Part shown: positions 45,580 through 54,664 of the stretch, one piece after another
Layout: each line of letters begins with the position of its first letter
Position numbering within the stretch: the stretch's first letter is position 1
NCBI GenBank assembly: GCA_900542465.1
Contig: UQNS01000009.1
Span: 1-64,000 of the forward strand
Reading direction: 5' to 3'
Origin: an uncultured Eubacteriales bacterium
GTDB lineage: Bacteria > Bacillota > Clostridia > Lachnospirales > Lachnospiraceae
Length of the DNA: 64,000 bases
Program-made: the position numbers and the translations under genes
Notes under the pieces: generated by a model
The model's database searches: none
Told to the model about the DNA's origin: nothing
The model's input: the letters and a program-made list of their open reading frames with translations, nothing else

Positions 45580-45644
45580 GATGTTGTCAGACTTTTCTTT
45601 TGAGTTTAAAATGGTAGCAGGTTATTTTTACAAAAGGAGAAGTT

Positions 45645-45986
45645 ATGACTGATAAAGATATAATGCCTTTGTCATTTTTTAAGTATAAAGGCATTTTTAC
45701 AGGTCAGCAGGGAGTTATGAGATACCTGATCAAAAAATCAGATAAGGTCACTGACTATACAGCAGAAGATATGCTTTTTGTTGAGGTATGGCCGGGGCCC
45801 TACAGATCGGATGTTGTAAAAGACGAGCTTAAGATCGCAAGGACTTTTCCTTTTGATGATGAGGGGAGACTCGAGGCTATAAGATGGCTCAATGAAATGT
45901 ATGAAAAAGGATCTGAGAGATGGAGCCGTGATACCTCGATTCTTATAAACGATGATATGTTAAAAGATGATGTATATATAGATTAA
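45645..45986 (+). CDS. Small protein of unknown function
   Basis: A 113-residue acidic protein I do not recognise. It shows FFKYKGIFTGQQGVMRYLIK, a stretch LFVEVWPGPYRSDVV and a C-terminal FPFDDEGRLEAIRWLNEMYE. No signal or membrane segment. Codon use matches the host. GGAGAAGTT before the ATG is a good ribosome site. It follows metY by 65 bases without a terminator between them, so the two are probably cotranscribed, and the stop lies inside the 5' arm of a terminator shared with the minus-strand gene. Confidence 0.75.
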   Translation: MTDKDIMPLSFFKYKGIFTGQQGVMRYLIKKSDKVTDYTAEDMLFVEVWPGPYRSDVVKDELKIARTFPFDDEGRLEAIRWLNEMYEKGSERWSRDTSILINDDMLKDDVYID

Positions 45987-46023
45987 AAGATCTGCCCTCA
46001 TAGCCATGAGGGCAGATCTTTTT
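45985..46023. terminator. Bidirectional terminator between convergent genes
   Basis: AAAAGATCTGCCCTCAT (45985-46001) pairs perfectly with ATGAGGGCAGATCTTTT (46006-46022) with a 4-base loop. The stop codons of both convergent genes overlap its edges. Confidence 0.92.
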
Positions 46024-46849
46024 ACAGTTTATAGAATTCAGCTTTGCGTTTTCTGAAAATAGTCTGGTATTTAAAACCGCAGTCCCTAAGCGTTGCCTGA
46101 GCTCTGAGTATGGAATCTCCTATAAATGCAGATGTATGCGCATCGGAGCCGGTAGTGATGATCTCGCCGCCCAGATCATGGTACATTTGTAAGATAGGTA
46201 TGCACGGATTGCAAAAAACGGACTTTCTCCATCCGGAAGTATTGATTTCTATTCCTTTTCCTTTATATATGATCTCTTTTAAAATTTCACGGATCAGATC
46301 CATGGGAAGTATTTTTTCCGGATCACTTAGCAGGTCTTTGCTTGGCATATAGCGTGTTATGTAATCAAGATGACCATAAACATCATAGTTGGAGATGGTT
46401 CTGACGCAGTCATATATATTTTCAAAGTATTTCCTCAGACATTCCAGTTCATCATGGTTATTCCATAGTACAGGGTAATAGGGATCTATACCATTTACGA
46501 CATGTGTAGAGCCTATGATAAAGTCGAGTTTGCTGTCAGGATCATATTCTTCGATCTCGTCTTTGTATTCAAGCGTCAATCCCTGTTCCAATCCTACAAG
46601 GATCTCTATTTTGCCTTTATATTTATCTTTTAATGGAACCATATTATCTATATAAGACCCGAAGTCGAGTAAAAACATAGGATAACCGTCAGGTTCACAG
46701 TACCCGAAGTCATTATGGTCTGTGAAACACATAGCTGTCAGCCCGGAATCTATTGCATGCTTAATTTCCTTATCGGGGCTTTCATCTGAATCATCTGAAA
46801 AACAGCAGTGCAGATGAAGATCAAATATATTTAGATTATTATCATCCAT
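46022..46849 (-). CDS. PHP-domain histidinol-phosphatase-like protein
   Basis: A 275-residue PHP-superfamily phosphoesterase, most like HisJ/HisK histidinol phosphatase. Metal-binding motifs: FDLHLHCCFSDDSDESP, CFTDHNDFGY, GLEQGLTLEY, DFIIGSTHVVNG, YGHLDYITRYM, and GSDAHTSAFIG near the end. It would remove phosphate from L-histidinol phosphate, but no other histidine genes are in the window, so a different small phosphate ester cannot be excluded. Transcribed against metY and divergent from gap; a TATAAT at 46904-46909 on the minus strand may be its -10. Confidence 0.85.
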   Translation of the reverse strand: MDDNNLNIFDLHLHCCFSDDSDESPDKEIKHAIDSGLTAMCFTDHNDFGYCEPDGYPMFLLDFGSYIDNMVPLKDKYKGKIEILVGLEQGLTLEYKDEIEEYDPDSKLDFIIGSTHVVNGIDPYYPVLWNNHDELECLRKYFENIYDCVRTISNYDVYGHLDYITRYMPSKDLLSDPEKILPMDLIREILKEIIYKGKGIEINTSGWRKSVFCNPCIPILQMYHDLGGEIITTGSDAHTSAFIGDSILRAQATLRDCGFKYQTIFRKRKAEFYKL

Positions 46850-46957
46850 GTAAAAAAAGTCCTTACTTAATTAAATCATTGTTAACGTACGATTTCCTTT
46901 ATAATTATAATCCATTTTACTTAAAAAGTCCTAAACCCGTAAATTAAATAATTCTGC

Positions 46958-46986
46958 TTGTAAAATATTTACTCTTTAGATACAAT
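46958..46986 (+). promoter_or_regulatory. Promoter of gap
   Basis: TTGTAA (46958-46963), 17-base spacer, TACAAT (46981-46986). Leader of about 40 bases to AGGAGGAG and the ATG at 47032. Confidence 0.65.
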
Positions 46987-47031
46987 GAGTGTGTTTTAAA
47001 TTTGTATCGGAAATTCTAGGAGGAGTTTTAA

Positions 47032-48057
47032 ATGTCAGTAAAGGTTGCGATTAATGGGTTCGGGCGTATTGGTAGATTAGCATTTAAGCAAATGTTTGGC
47101 CAGGAAGGCATCGAAATAGTTGCGATTAATGATCTTTCAGGTCCAAGCCAGCTCGCGTATCTTTTAAAGTATGATTCTACACAGGAAAGATTCGTACAGT
47201 TAGGTCACGAAAATGAAGTGACCGGTGATGATGAGAACAGCACATTATCAGTGTACGGAAAAACAGTTAAGATCTTCAAGGAAAGAGATGCTGTCAATAT
47301 TCCATGGGGAGAACTTGGCGTTGATGTTGTTTTAGAGTGTACTGGGTTCTACACATCTAAGGAAAAATCAGAAGTGCATCTTCAGGCAGGCGCAAGAAAG
47401 GTAGTTATCTCAGCACCGGCTGGAAATGACCTTAAAACTATCGTCTACAATGTTAACCATGAGACCTTAACAAGTGATGACCATATTATTTCAGCAGCCT
47501 CATGCACTACTAACTGCCTCGCACCTATGGCTAAGGCGTTAAATGATTGTGCACCTATCGAATCAGGTATAATGAAGACCATCCATGCATATACAGGAGA
47601 TCAGCAGCTTCTTGACAGCTCACAGAAGAATGGAAACTTAAGACGTTCAAGAGCAGCCGCGCTTAATATCGTTCCTTCATCTTCAGGTGCAGCTAAGGCT
47701 ATAGGACTCGTTATTCCTGAATTAAACGGAAAGATGACAGGTTCAGCTCTCCGTGTGCCTACACCTACAGGTTCGATCACTATGCTCTACGCTGTAGTTG
47801 ATAAGGAAGTGACCAGAGATGAGATCAATGCTGCGATGAAAGCAGCGGCAGATGAATCATTCGGTTATACGGAAGAACACCTTGTTTCAAAAGATATCGT
47901 AGGAATGAGCTTCGGTTCATTATTTGACGCAACACAGACACTCTGTATTCCTATGGGCAATGGTAAAACGCAGGTAGAGGTTGCCGCATGGTATGATAAC
48001 GAATATTCTTATACAGCTCAGATGGTAAGAACGATCAAGTACCTTGCTTCATTGTAA
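47032..48057 (+). CDS. gap: Glyceraldehyde-3-phosphate dehydrogenase, type I
   Basis: A 341-residue GAPDH converting glyceraldehyde 3-phosphate to 1,3-bisphosphoglycerate. The NAD site VAINGFGRIGRLAFKQM, the catalytic cysteine in SAASCTTNCLAPMAKAL, HAYTGDQQLLDS, and the C-terminal WYDNEYSYTAQMVRT are typical. An Asn-Asp (AINDL) after the Rossmann start fits NAD preference. AGGAGGAG is a strong ribosome site. It heads the lower-glycolysis cluster with pgk, tpiA and gpmI; no CggR-like regulator is next to it. Confidence 0.98.
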   Translation: MSVKVAINGFGRIGRLAFKQMFGQEGIEIVAINDLSGPSQLAYLLKYDSTQERFVQLGHENEVTGDDENSTLSVYGKTVKIFKERDAVNIPWGELGVDVVLECTGFYTSKEKSEVHLQAGARKVVISAPAGNDLKTIVYNVNHETLTSDDHIISAASCTTNCLAPMAKALNDCAPIESGIMKTIHAYTGDQQLLDSSQKNGNLRRSRAAALNIVPSSSGAAKAIGLVIPELNGKMTGSALRVPTPTGSITMLYAVVDKEVTRDEINAAMKAAADESFGYTEEHLVSKDIVGMSFGSLFDATQTLCIPMGNGKTQVEVAAWYDNEYSYTAQMVRTIKYLASL

Positions 48058-48080
48058 TTTTTTGAATAGATATGATGTTT

Positions 48081-48112
48081 AAGCAAAGCGGATATGTTTC
48101 TGCTTTGCTTTT
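48081..48112 (+). terminator. Intercistronic hairpin between gap and pgk (partial terminator or processing site)
   Basis: AAGCAAAGC (48081-48089) pairs with GCTTTGCTT (48102-48110), 12-base loop, followed only by TTTTGG. The weak T-tract suggests partial termination or mRNA stabilisation. Confidence 0.5.
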
Positions 48113-48144
48113 GGTATTAAAAGACGGAGGATCTGACGTTCATT

Positions 48145-49338
48145 ATGTTAAACAAGAAAACAGTCGACGATATTAATGTTAAAGGATTGAGAGTTCTTTG
48201 CAGGTGTGATTTTAACGTGCCTGTTGACGGTGATAAGATCACAGATGATAAGAGGCTTGTCGATTCATTGCCAACGATCAAAAAGCTTATTGCCGATGGG
48301 GGAAAGGTTATCCTTTGCTCTCATTTTGGTAAGCCTAAGGGAGTTGATCATACGTTTACCCTCGCTCCGGTAGCTAAGAGACTCTCAGAGCTCCTTGACA
48401 GAGACGTCGTATTTGCTGACGATGATGAAGTCGTAGGGCCTAAGGCAAGAGAAGCTGTTAAATCAATGAAAGAAGGGGATGTTGTCCTTCTTCAGAATAC
48501 AAGATTCCGTGAAGAAGAAAAAAAGAATGATCCCGAATTTTCCAAAGAACTTGCTTCTCTTTGCGACGTTTATGTAAATGATGCCTTTGGAACAGCTCAC
48601 AGGGAACATGCATCTACGGTCGGTGTAACGAAATTCGTAGACACATGCGTTATTGGTTACCTTATGCAAAAGGAAGTGGACTTCCTTGGACATGCCATTA
48701 ATAATCCTGTGAGGCCTCTTGCAGCAATTGTTGGAGGTTCTAAAGTATCTTCCAAGATCGGTGTTATTGAAAATCTTCTTGAAAAAGTAGATATCCTAAT
48801 TATTGGCGGAGGTATGTCTTTTACATTTATAAAGGCTCTTGGAGGCAGTGTAGGCAGATCTCTGGTAGAGGAAGATTATCTGGATTACGCAAAGAAAATG
48901 ACAGCCAAGGCAAAGGATAAAGGGGTTAAATTTCTGCTTCCGACGGATGTACTTGCTGTGAGGGAGTTTGATAAAGATGCTCCTTTTGATGAAGTTGATG
49001 CTTATAAACTTGCAGATGATCAGATGGGCTTGGATATTGGTCCTAAGACTATACAGCTGTATGTTGATGCTCTTAAGGGGGCTAAGACAGTTGTCTGGAA
49101 CGGACCGATGGGTGTATTTGAATTCCCTAATTTTGCTGAGGGAACAAGAGCTATCGCCAGAACTATGGCTGAAATGAAAGATGCTGTAACAATAGTTGGC
49201 GGTGGAGATTCAGCTGCAGCTGTTGACCAGATGGGATTTTCAGATAAGCTCACCCATATCTCAACAGGCGGAGGTGCATCTCTTATGTTTATGGAGGGGC
49301 TGCCACTCCCTGCTATTCAGGCTGCAAATGATAAATAA
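48145..49338 (+). CDS. pgk: Phosphoglycerate kinase
   Basis: A 397-residue PGK that makes ATP and 3-phosphoglycerate. Motifs: VLCRCDFNVPVDGDKI, ICSHFGKPKG-type region (LCSHFGKPKG), RFREEEKKNDPEFSKEL, AFGTAHREHAST, GGSKVSSKI, WNGPMGVFEFPNF and GGGDSAAAVDQ. The nearest GGAGG (48126-48130) is 14 bases before the ATG, further than usual, so initiation may be slowed or depend on folding. Lies behind the hairpin after gap. Confidence 0.97.
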   Translation: MLNKKTVDDINVKGLRVLCRCDFNVPVDGDKITDDKRLVDSLPTIKKLIADGGKVILCSHFGKPKGVDHTFTLAPVAKRLSELLDRDVVFADDDEVVGPKAREAVKSMKEGDVVLLQNTRFREEEKKNDPEFSKELASLCDVYVNDAFGTAHREHASTVGVTKFVDTCVIGYLMQKEVDFLGHAINNPVRPLAAIVGGSKVSSKIGVIENLLEKVDILIIGGGMSFTFIKALGGSVGRSLVEEDYLDYAKKMTAKAKDKGVKFLLPTDVLAVREFDKDAPFDEVDAYKLADDQMGLDIGPKTIQLYVDALKGAKTVVWNGPMGVFEFPNFAEGTRAIARTMAEMKDAVTIVGGGDSAAAVDQMGFSDKLTHISTGGGASLMFMEGLPLPAIQAANDK

Positions 49339-49409
49339 CTAATATAAACGACCCGGGATCGGCTTATAAGCGATTGCGGGTTATTTCTACAGTTTATAAT
49401 GAGGTAATT

Positions 49410-50159
49410 ATGAGAAAGACAGTTGTTGCTGCCAATTGGAAAATGAATATGACACCAAGCCAGGGAACAGAATTTCTTGATTCTATTTTAGATGAAATTA
49501 AAGATTCTGAGGCTGAGGTCCATATAATTCCGCCATTTATATGTATTCCTGAAATCGTTGATATTGTTTCCGGTACTGATATTATTGTAGGAGCCCAGAA
49601 CCTTTATTTTGAAGAAAAGGGCGCTTTTACGGGAGAAGTATCGGGAGCCATGCTAAAGGATGCCGGATGTGGTTCAGTAATAATCGGGCATTCTGAAAGA
49701 AGATCTTATTTCAATGAGACGGATGAGGTGATAAACCTGAAACTGAAAAAAGCCCTTGAACATGAACTGATACCTATCCTTTGCTGTGGAGAGTCTCTTG
49801 AAACGCGCAAGACAGGTGATGTTGGCGAATTCATTGAGGGACAGGTAGGGGCAGCTCTCCACGGAATATCCAAAACAGAGGCTGAAGGGATCATCATAGC
49901 CTACGAACCTATATGGGCGATCGGAACGGGAGAAGTTGCAAGTTCTAATCAGGCTGAAGAAGTTTGCGCTATAATAAGAAAGAAGATAGAAGAACTGTAT
50001 GATGCTGAAACAGCCGGCAATATAACTATTCTCTATGGCGGCAGCGTAAATGCTTCTAACTGTCTTGAACTGTTTGGATGCCCTGATATAGACGGCGGTC
50101 TTATCGGCAGTGCCGGATTGATGCCGGAATTTATAGATATTGTCAAATGCGGAGGATAA
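49410..50159 (+). CDS. tpiA: Triosephosphate isomerase
   Basis: A 249-residue TIM barrel interconverting DHAP and glyceraldehyde 3-phosphate. Lysine in VVAANWKMN, histidine in IIGHSERRSYF, the catalytic glutamate in AYEPIWAIGTG and the phosphate loop LYGGSVNASN are all present. ATG 49410 has GAGGTAA upstream; the reading frame extends upstream but that part is non-coding. It follows pgk by 71 bases, with GACCCG/CGGGTT as a weak hairpin between. Its stop is next to the gpmI start. Confidence 0.97.
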   Translation: MRKTVVAANWKMNMTPSQGTEFLDSILDEIKDSEAEVHIIPPFICIPEIVDIVSGTDIIVGAQNLYFEEKGAFTGEVSGAMLKDAGCGSVIIGHSERRSYFNETDEVINLKLKKALEHELIPILCCGESLETRKTGDVGEFIEGQVGAALHGISKTEAEGIIIAYEPIWAIGTGEVASSNQAEEVCAIIRKKIEELYDAETAGNITILYGGSVNASNCLELFGCPDIDGGLIGSAGLMPEFIDIVKCGG

Positions 50160-50163
50160 TAAA

Positions 50164-51711
50164 ATGAAACGCAGGCCAGTTGTATTAATGATTCTTGATG
50201 GTTATGGGATCGCACCGGATGGCCCTTATAACGCTATTTCTCTAGCAGATACTCCGGTGATGGATAAGCTCAGATCAGAATATCCATTTGTCTATGGCTA
50301 TGCAAGCGGTGAAGCAGTAGGGCTTCCTGATGGGCAGATGGGCAATTCCGAAGTAGGGCATCTTAATATTGGCGCGGGCAGAATAGTATATCAGGAGCTT
50401 ACGAGGATCTCCAAATCCATAAATGATGGAGATTTTTTCGAGAACAGAGCTTTTCTGGAAGTTGTTGAAAACTGTAAGAAACATAATTCAGCATTTCATA
50501 TATGCGGACTTTTATCAGATGGAGGAGTGCACAGCTTAAATAAGCATATGTATGCTCTGCTTAAGCTGGCCAAGGATAATGGCCTGGATAAAGTGTATGT
50601 TCATGCCTTTATGGATGGAAGAGATACACCTCCTGATTCAGGCAAGGGCTACATGGAGGAGCTTTTATCTGAGATCGATAAAATAGGTACAGGCAGAGTC
50701 GCAACTGTTTCAGGCCGTTATTATGCGATGGACAGAGATAACAGATGGGAAAGAGTAAGTAAGGCCTATGAGGCTATGGCAGAGGGAAAAGGTGTTGCAG
50801 CCGCATCAGCGATGGAGGCTGTCACGGATTCTCTAAAAAAGGGCGTTACTGACGAATTTATCGTCCCTGCCGTGATAATGGAAAATGGCAGACCTCTTGC
50901 AACGGTCGAGGAAAATGATACCGTATGTTTCATCAATTTCAGACCAGACAGGGCCAGAGAGCTGACAAGAGCCTTCTGTGATGATGATTTTACAGGTTTT
51001 GACAGAGGACCAAGAAAAAAGATAAAATTTGTCTGCATGGTCGATTATGATGTAACGATCAAAAATAAACTGGTAGCATTTGAAAAGGAAAAGATCAGAA
51101 ATACATTCGGAGAATATATAGCTTCTCTTGGTATGAAGCAGCTTCGGATCGCAGAGACCGAAAAATATGCGCATGTTACATTTTTCTTTAACGGTGGGAT
51201 CGAAGAGCCCTATCCTGGAGAAAAGCGCATATTGATTCCTTCTCCTAAGGTCTCCACATATGATGAACAGCCTGAGATGAGTGCCAATATCGTTTGTGAT
51301 GAGCTTGTAAAAGAGATCCTGTCGGAAGAAGAGGATGTGATAATAGTAAATTTTGCCAATCCTGATATGGTCGGGCATACAGGAGATATATCAGCCGTGG
51401 TCAGTGCGATCGAGGCTGTGGATGCATGCGTAGGCAGAGTGTATGAGGCTGTAAAAAAGGTCGGCGGAGTATTGTTTATATGCGCTGATCATGGTAATTC
51501 TGAGGCTATGTTCAATGAGCAGACAGGAGAACCTATTACGGCGCATACAACCAATCCGGTCCCTTTTATTCTTGTTAATTATGAAGAGGGTATAGGTCTT
51601 AAGGATTGCAAGGGCAGATTGTGTGATATAGTTCCGACTCTTCTTGATGTGATGGGACTTGAACAGCCTGAGGAGATGACAGGAGAATCGCTGCTGTTAA
51701 AAAGTCATTGA
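50164..51711 (+). CDS. gpmI: Phosphoglycerate mutase, cofactor-independent
   Basis: A 515-residue Mn-dependent alkaline-phosphatase-superfamily mutase. VLMILDGYGIAPDG carries the metal aspartate; the serine is in DGQMGNSEVGHLNIGAGR; RDTPPDSGKGY, SGRYYAMDRDNRWERV, FANPDMVGHTGD and CADHGNSEAM complete the metal and substrate sites. ATG 50164 has GGAGG upstream; the frame begins earlier inside tpiA. It ends the cluster. The -35 box of the secG promoter overlaps its last codons. Confidence 0.97.
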   Translation: MKRRPVVLMILDGYGIAPDGPYNAISLADTPVMDKLRSEYPFVYGYASGEAVGLPDGQMGNSEVGHLNIGAGRIVYQELTRISKSINDGDFFENRAFLEVVENCKKHNSAFHICGLLSDGGVHSLNKHMYALLKLAKDNGLDKVYVHAFMDGRDTPPDSGKGYMEELLSEIDKIGTGRVATVSGRYYAMDRDNRWERVSKAYEAMAEGKGVAAASAMEAVTDSLKKGVTDEFIVPAVIMENGRPLATVEENDTVCFINFRPDRARELTRAFCDDDFTGFDRGPRKKIKFVCMVDYDVTIKNKLVAFEKEKIRNTFGEYIASLGMKQLRIAETEKYAHVTFFFNGGIEEPYPGEKRILIPSPKVSTYDEQPEMSANIVCDELVKEILSEEEDVIIVNFANPDMVGHTGDISAVVSAIEAVDACVGRVYEAVKKVGGVLFICADHGNSEAMFNEQTGEPITAHTTNPVPFILVNYEEGIGLKDCKGRLCDIVPTLLDVMGLEQPEEMTGESLLLKSH

Positions 51712-51736
51712 TTAAAGATGGGGACTGTGGTATAAT
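51708..51736 (+). promoter_or_regulatory. Promoter of secG
   Basis: TTGATT (51708-51713) at the very end of gpmI, 17-base spacer, TATAAT (51731-51736) preceded by TGG (extended -10). Near consensus. Confidence 0.75.
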
Positions 51737-51766
51737 TACGCAGTATAGTTTGACGGAGGAGAAAAT

Positions 51767-52018
51767 ATGAGTCCTTTAAGAATTGCATTGACAATTATTT
51801 TCATTGTGGCTGGAATTATTCTGACAATCGTAGTATTAAGGCAGGAAAGCAAGCAAAATGGCCTTTCAGGCGCTCTTATGGGGTCAGGTGCTGCTGACGA
51901 TTCATATTGGGCTAAGAACAAGGGACGTTCTAAGGAAGGAAAACTTGTAACTTGGTCAAGAGTGTTAATCGCTATTTTCCTTGCTTTGGGATTGATTTTG
52001 AATATTAAGGCTATCTAA
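51767..52018 (+). CDS. secG: Preprotein translocase subunit SecG
   Basis: An 83-residue SecG with two membrane helices (IALTIIFIVAGIILTIVVL and VLIAIFLALGLILN) and the intervening LRQESKQNGLSGALMGSG loop typical of the family. It stabilises SecYE during export. GGAGGAG before the ATG is strong. Followed by an intrinsic terminator at 52039, so secG is transcribed mostly alone, ahead of rnr, the usual neighbour in Firmicutes. Confidence 0.95.
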   Translation: MSPLRIALTIIFIVAGIILTIVVLRQESKQNGLSGALMGSGAADDSYWAKNKGRSKEGKLVTWSRVLIAIFLALGLILNIKAI

Positions 52019-52038
52019 TTCAATAGAAAGTAAGTATT

Positions 52039-52067
52039 AGGCACTCTTTAAAGAGTGCCTTTTTTTG
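52039..52067 (+). terminator. Terminator after secG
   Basis: AGGCACTCTT (52039-52048) pairs with AAGAGTGCCT (52051-52060), TA loop, followed by seven T residues. Confidence 0.88.
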
Positions 52068-52091
52068 ACAAATATTAAACGGGAGGTTTAA

Positions 52092-54104
52092 ATGTCTGAT
52101 TCAGAAAATATAAATATCGATGAAGTTGAGGAGATATCACACGATACCGGTACGTTTGCCGGAAACCACAGAGGGTTTGGGTTTATCAGACCGGATGATG
52201 CTTCGGGTGATATTTTCATAGCAGCAAGGAATACTAATGGTGCATTTCACCAGGATAAGGTAAGATTCGAAATAATCCGATCTGAAGCTGATGGATCCAA
52301 CAGAGAGGGAAAGATCGTTCAGGTTTTAGAACATACTATAACAGAACTTGTAGGTACTTATTCAGCAAATGAAAAGTTTGGATTTGTAAAGCCTGATATC
52401 AAGAATATCAGTACAGACATTTTTATTTCCGGCAAAAAATCTTTACGTGCAAAAAATAATGACAAGGTAGTAGTTCATATCGAATCTTACGGAGGAAACG
52501 GCAAACGTCCGGATGGAAGGGTCTCTGAAGTTTTAGGACAGAAGGGGCAGCCAGGTGTTGATGTTCTTTCTATTATCAGAGCGACTAATGTTCCGACGGA
52601 GTTTTCACTGGCGGCTTCAGAGCAGGCTAAGACTATACCTGTATCAGTAAGCGAAGATGAGATCATGGGAAGAAAAGATTTCAGAAATGAACTGACTCTC
52701 ACTATAGACGGTGAATCCACTAAAGATTATGATGATGCCATGTCATTAAGATATGAAAATGGTATATTTCATCTAGGGATCCATATAGCGGATGTCACAC
52801 ATTACGTTAAAGAGGGTTCTCCTATCGACCAGGACGCCCTTGAGCGTGGAACCAGCGTATATCCTGTAGACAGAGTGATCCCTATGATCCCTGAACAGCT
52901 GTCTACAGGAATATGTTCACTCGTAAAAGGAGAGGACAGACTTACACTTTCATGCTTGATGGATTTCGATGACGATGGGAATCTGCTGGACCGAAGCATA
53001 GTGGAGACCGTGATAAATGTTGACAGAAGAATGTCATATACAGAAGTTTCTGAAATGCTCGACGCTCCGGAGAAATTTACATCAGAATCAGATAAAACAG
53101 TAATTCCGCTTCTGCAGAAGATCGAAAGTCTTACAGATATGCTGCGTCAGCAGAAATCCGACAGAGGAGCAGTTGATTTTGAGTTTCTGGAGCCTGAGAT
53201 CACTTTGGACGATCAGGGACATGTCCTTGATATCCAGCCAAGAAAACGTGACAGGGCGACCAGGATCATTGAGGAGCTTATGCTTAAGACAAATGAAACT
53301 GTAGCTCAGATAGTATCACTTGATGATGCGTGGAATGAGACTCCTCTTATCTACAGATCTCATGAGACTCCGGACCCGGACAGGATAGAAGGGCTTAAAA
53401 GTCTTGTAGAATCATTTGGCTACAGATTTCCCGTAGATCTGAAAGATATCCAGCCTGCTGATATACAGGAGCTTATAGAAACTGTTAAGGGTAAGAAAGA
53501 AGAACTTCTTATTACTACAATGACTCTCCGATGTATGAAGAGAGCCATGTATTCAACACCTTCTAAAAAAATGGAAGATGGTAAGGAGATCGGAAAGCTT
53601 ATTCCGGTCGGACACTTTGGGCTTGCTTCTAAATATTACTGCCACTTCACTTCTCCAATCAGAAGATATCCGGATCTTATCAATCACCGGATAATTAAAG
53701 AAAATCTGGAAGGCCGCTTAACTGATGCGGAAAAACGCCGCTACAAGAAGATATTGCCGGACATGGCTCAGCACATATGCGAAACAGAGCACAGGGCAAT
53801 AGATACTGAGCGCGATACCAATAAAATAAAAATGGCTGAATTCATGCACGAAAGAGAAGGTCAGGAATTTACCGGAGTTATTTCAGGCATGGCAGCGTGG
53901 GGCATCTATGTCGCCCTGCCTAATTCAGTTGAAGGAATGGTACCTCTCAATTCTCTTACAGACGGAACATATATTTATGATGAAGAGCGCATGGTAATGG
54001 CTCGTGAAACTGGTGGAAGAGAATTCCACATTGGAGATCCGGTCAAGGTCAGGGTGACAGATGCTAATCCGGAGCTTCGCATTATTGATTTTGAATTTGT
54101 GTAG
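52092..54104 (+). CDS. rnr: Ribonuclease R
   Basis: A 670-residue 3'-5' exoribonuclease. Cold-shock-like RNA-binding domains at the N-terminus (NHRGFGFIRPDD, ANEKFGFVKPDI), then the RNB catalytic domain near residue 212 (KDYDDAMSLRYENGIFHLGIHIADV in parts), SVYPVDRVIPMIPE, FTSPIRRYPDLINHR, and the C-terminal S1 domain (VISGMAAWGIYVALPNSVEG). RNase R degrades structured RNA and non-stop mRNA during trans-translation, which fits the next genes smpB and ssrA. Shorter than E. coli RNase R. CGGGAGG precedes the ATG. smpB begins 17 bases later. Confidence 0.96.
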   Translation: MSDSENINIDEVEEISHDTGTFAGNHRGFGFIRPDDASGDIFIAARNTNGAFHQDKVRFEIIRSEADGSNREGKIVQVLEHTITELVGTYSANEKFGFVKPDIKNISTDIFISGKKSLRAKNNDKVVVHIESYGGNGKRPDGRVSEVLGQKGQPGVDVLSIIRATNVPTEFSLAASEQAKTIPVSVSEDEIMGRKDFRNELTLTIDGESTKDYDDAMSLRYENGIFHLGIHIADVTHYVKEGSPIDQDALERGTSVYPVDRVIPMIPEQLSTGICSLVKGEDRLTLSCLMDFDDDGNLLDRSIVETVINVDRRMSYTEVSEMLDAPEKFTSESDKTVIPLLQKIESLTDMLRQQKSDRGAVDFEFLEPEITLDDQGHVLDIQPRKRDRATRIIEELMLKTNETVAQIVSLDDAWNETPLIYRSHETPDPDRIEGLKSLVESFGYRFPVDLKDIQPADIQELIETVKGKKEELLITTMTLRCMKRAMYSTPSKKMEDGKEIGKLIPVGHFGLASKYYCHFTSPIRRYPDLINHRIIKENLEGRLTDAEKRRYKKILPDMAQHICETEHRAIDTERDTNKIKMAEFMHEREGQEFTGVISGMAAWGIYVALPNSVEGMVPLNSLTDGTYIYDEERMVMARETGGREFHIGDPVKVRVTDANPELRIIDFEFV

Positions 54105-54121
54105 ATCATTAAGGAGGGCTT

Positions 54122-54595
54122 ATGGCTTCAGGTAAAGAACCAGGTAAGATTCTTGCTAATAATAAAAAAGCTTTCTTCGATTATTTTATAGAGGAAAAGA
54201 TAGAAGCAGGCATTGAACTTCACGGAACAGAGGTCAAGTCTATAAGACAGGGAAAATGCTCAATAAAAGAAGCATATATACAGGTCGTGAATGATGAGAT
54301 ATTTATTTACAATATGAATATAACACCATATGAAAAGGGTAATATTTTCAATAAAGACCCTTTAAGGGTGAAAAAGCTCCTGCTTCATAAGGCTCAGATA
54401 AGAAAGCTGTTTGGTCAGTCTCAGGTACAGGGGTATACTATTATGCCTCTTAATGTACATTTATCAAATGGACGTGTTAAAATGGACATAGGCTTGGCTA
54501 AAGGTAAGAAGCTGTTTGACAAAAGGCATGATATTGCCAAAAAAGACCAGGAAAGAGAAGCAAGAAGAGACTTCAAAGTTTCTAATCTGAAATAG
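54122..54595 (+). CDS. smpB: SsrA-binding protein SmpB
   Basis: A 157-residue SmpB that brings tmRNA to stalled ribosomes. Motifs: NKKAFFDYFIEEKIEAGIEL, GTEVKSIRQGKCSIKEAYIQ, and the C-terminal basic tail GKKLFDKRHDIAKKDQE. AAGGAGGGC is the ribosome site. It follows rnr directly and precedes the tmRNA gene, so all trans-translation parts lie together. The -35 of the tmRNA promoter overlaps the stop region. Confidence 0.97.
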   Translation: MASGKEPGKILANNKKAFFDYFIEEKIEAGIELHGTEVKSIRQGKCSIKEAYIQVVNDEIFIYNMNITPYEKGNIFNKDPLRVKKLLLHKAQIRKLFGQSQVQGYTIMPLNVHLSNGRVKMDIGLAKGKKLFDKRHDIAKKDQEREARRDFKVSNLK

Positions 54596-54599
54596 CTGC

Positions 54600-54628
54600 T
54601 TGTCTAGATAGTCTCTTAATGATAGAAT
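54600..54628 (+). promoter_or_regulatory. Promoter of ssrA (tmRNA)
   Basis: TTGTCT (54600-54605), 17-base spacer, TAGAAT (54623-54628). The mature 5' end at 54665 implies a ~30-base leader removed by RNase P. Confidence 0.6.
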
Positions 54629-54664
54629 GTCTAAACAGATATTCCGTATCATATACGGGATCAT

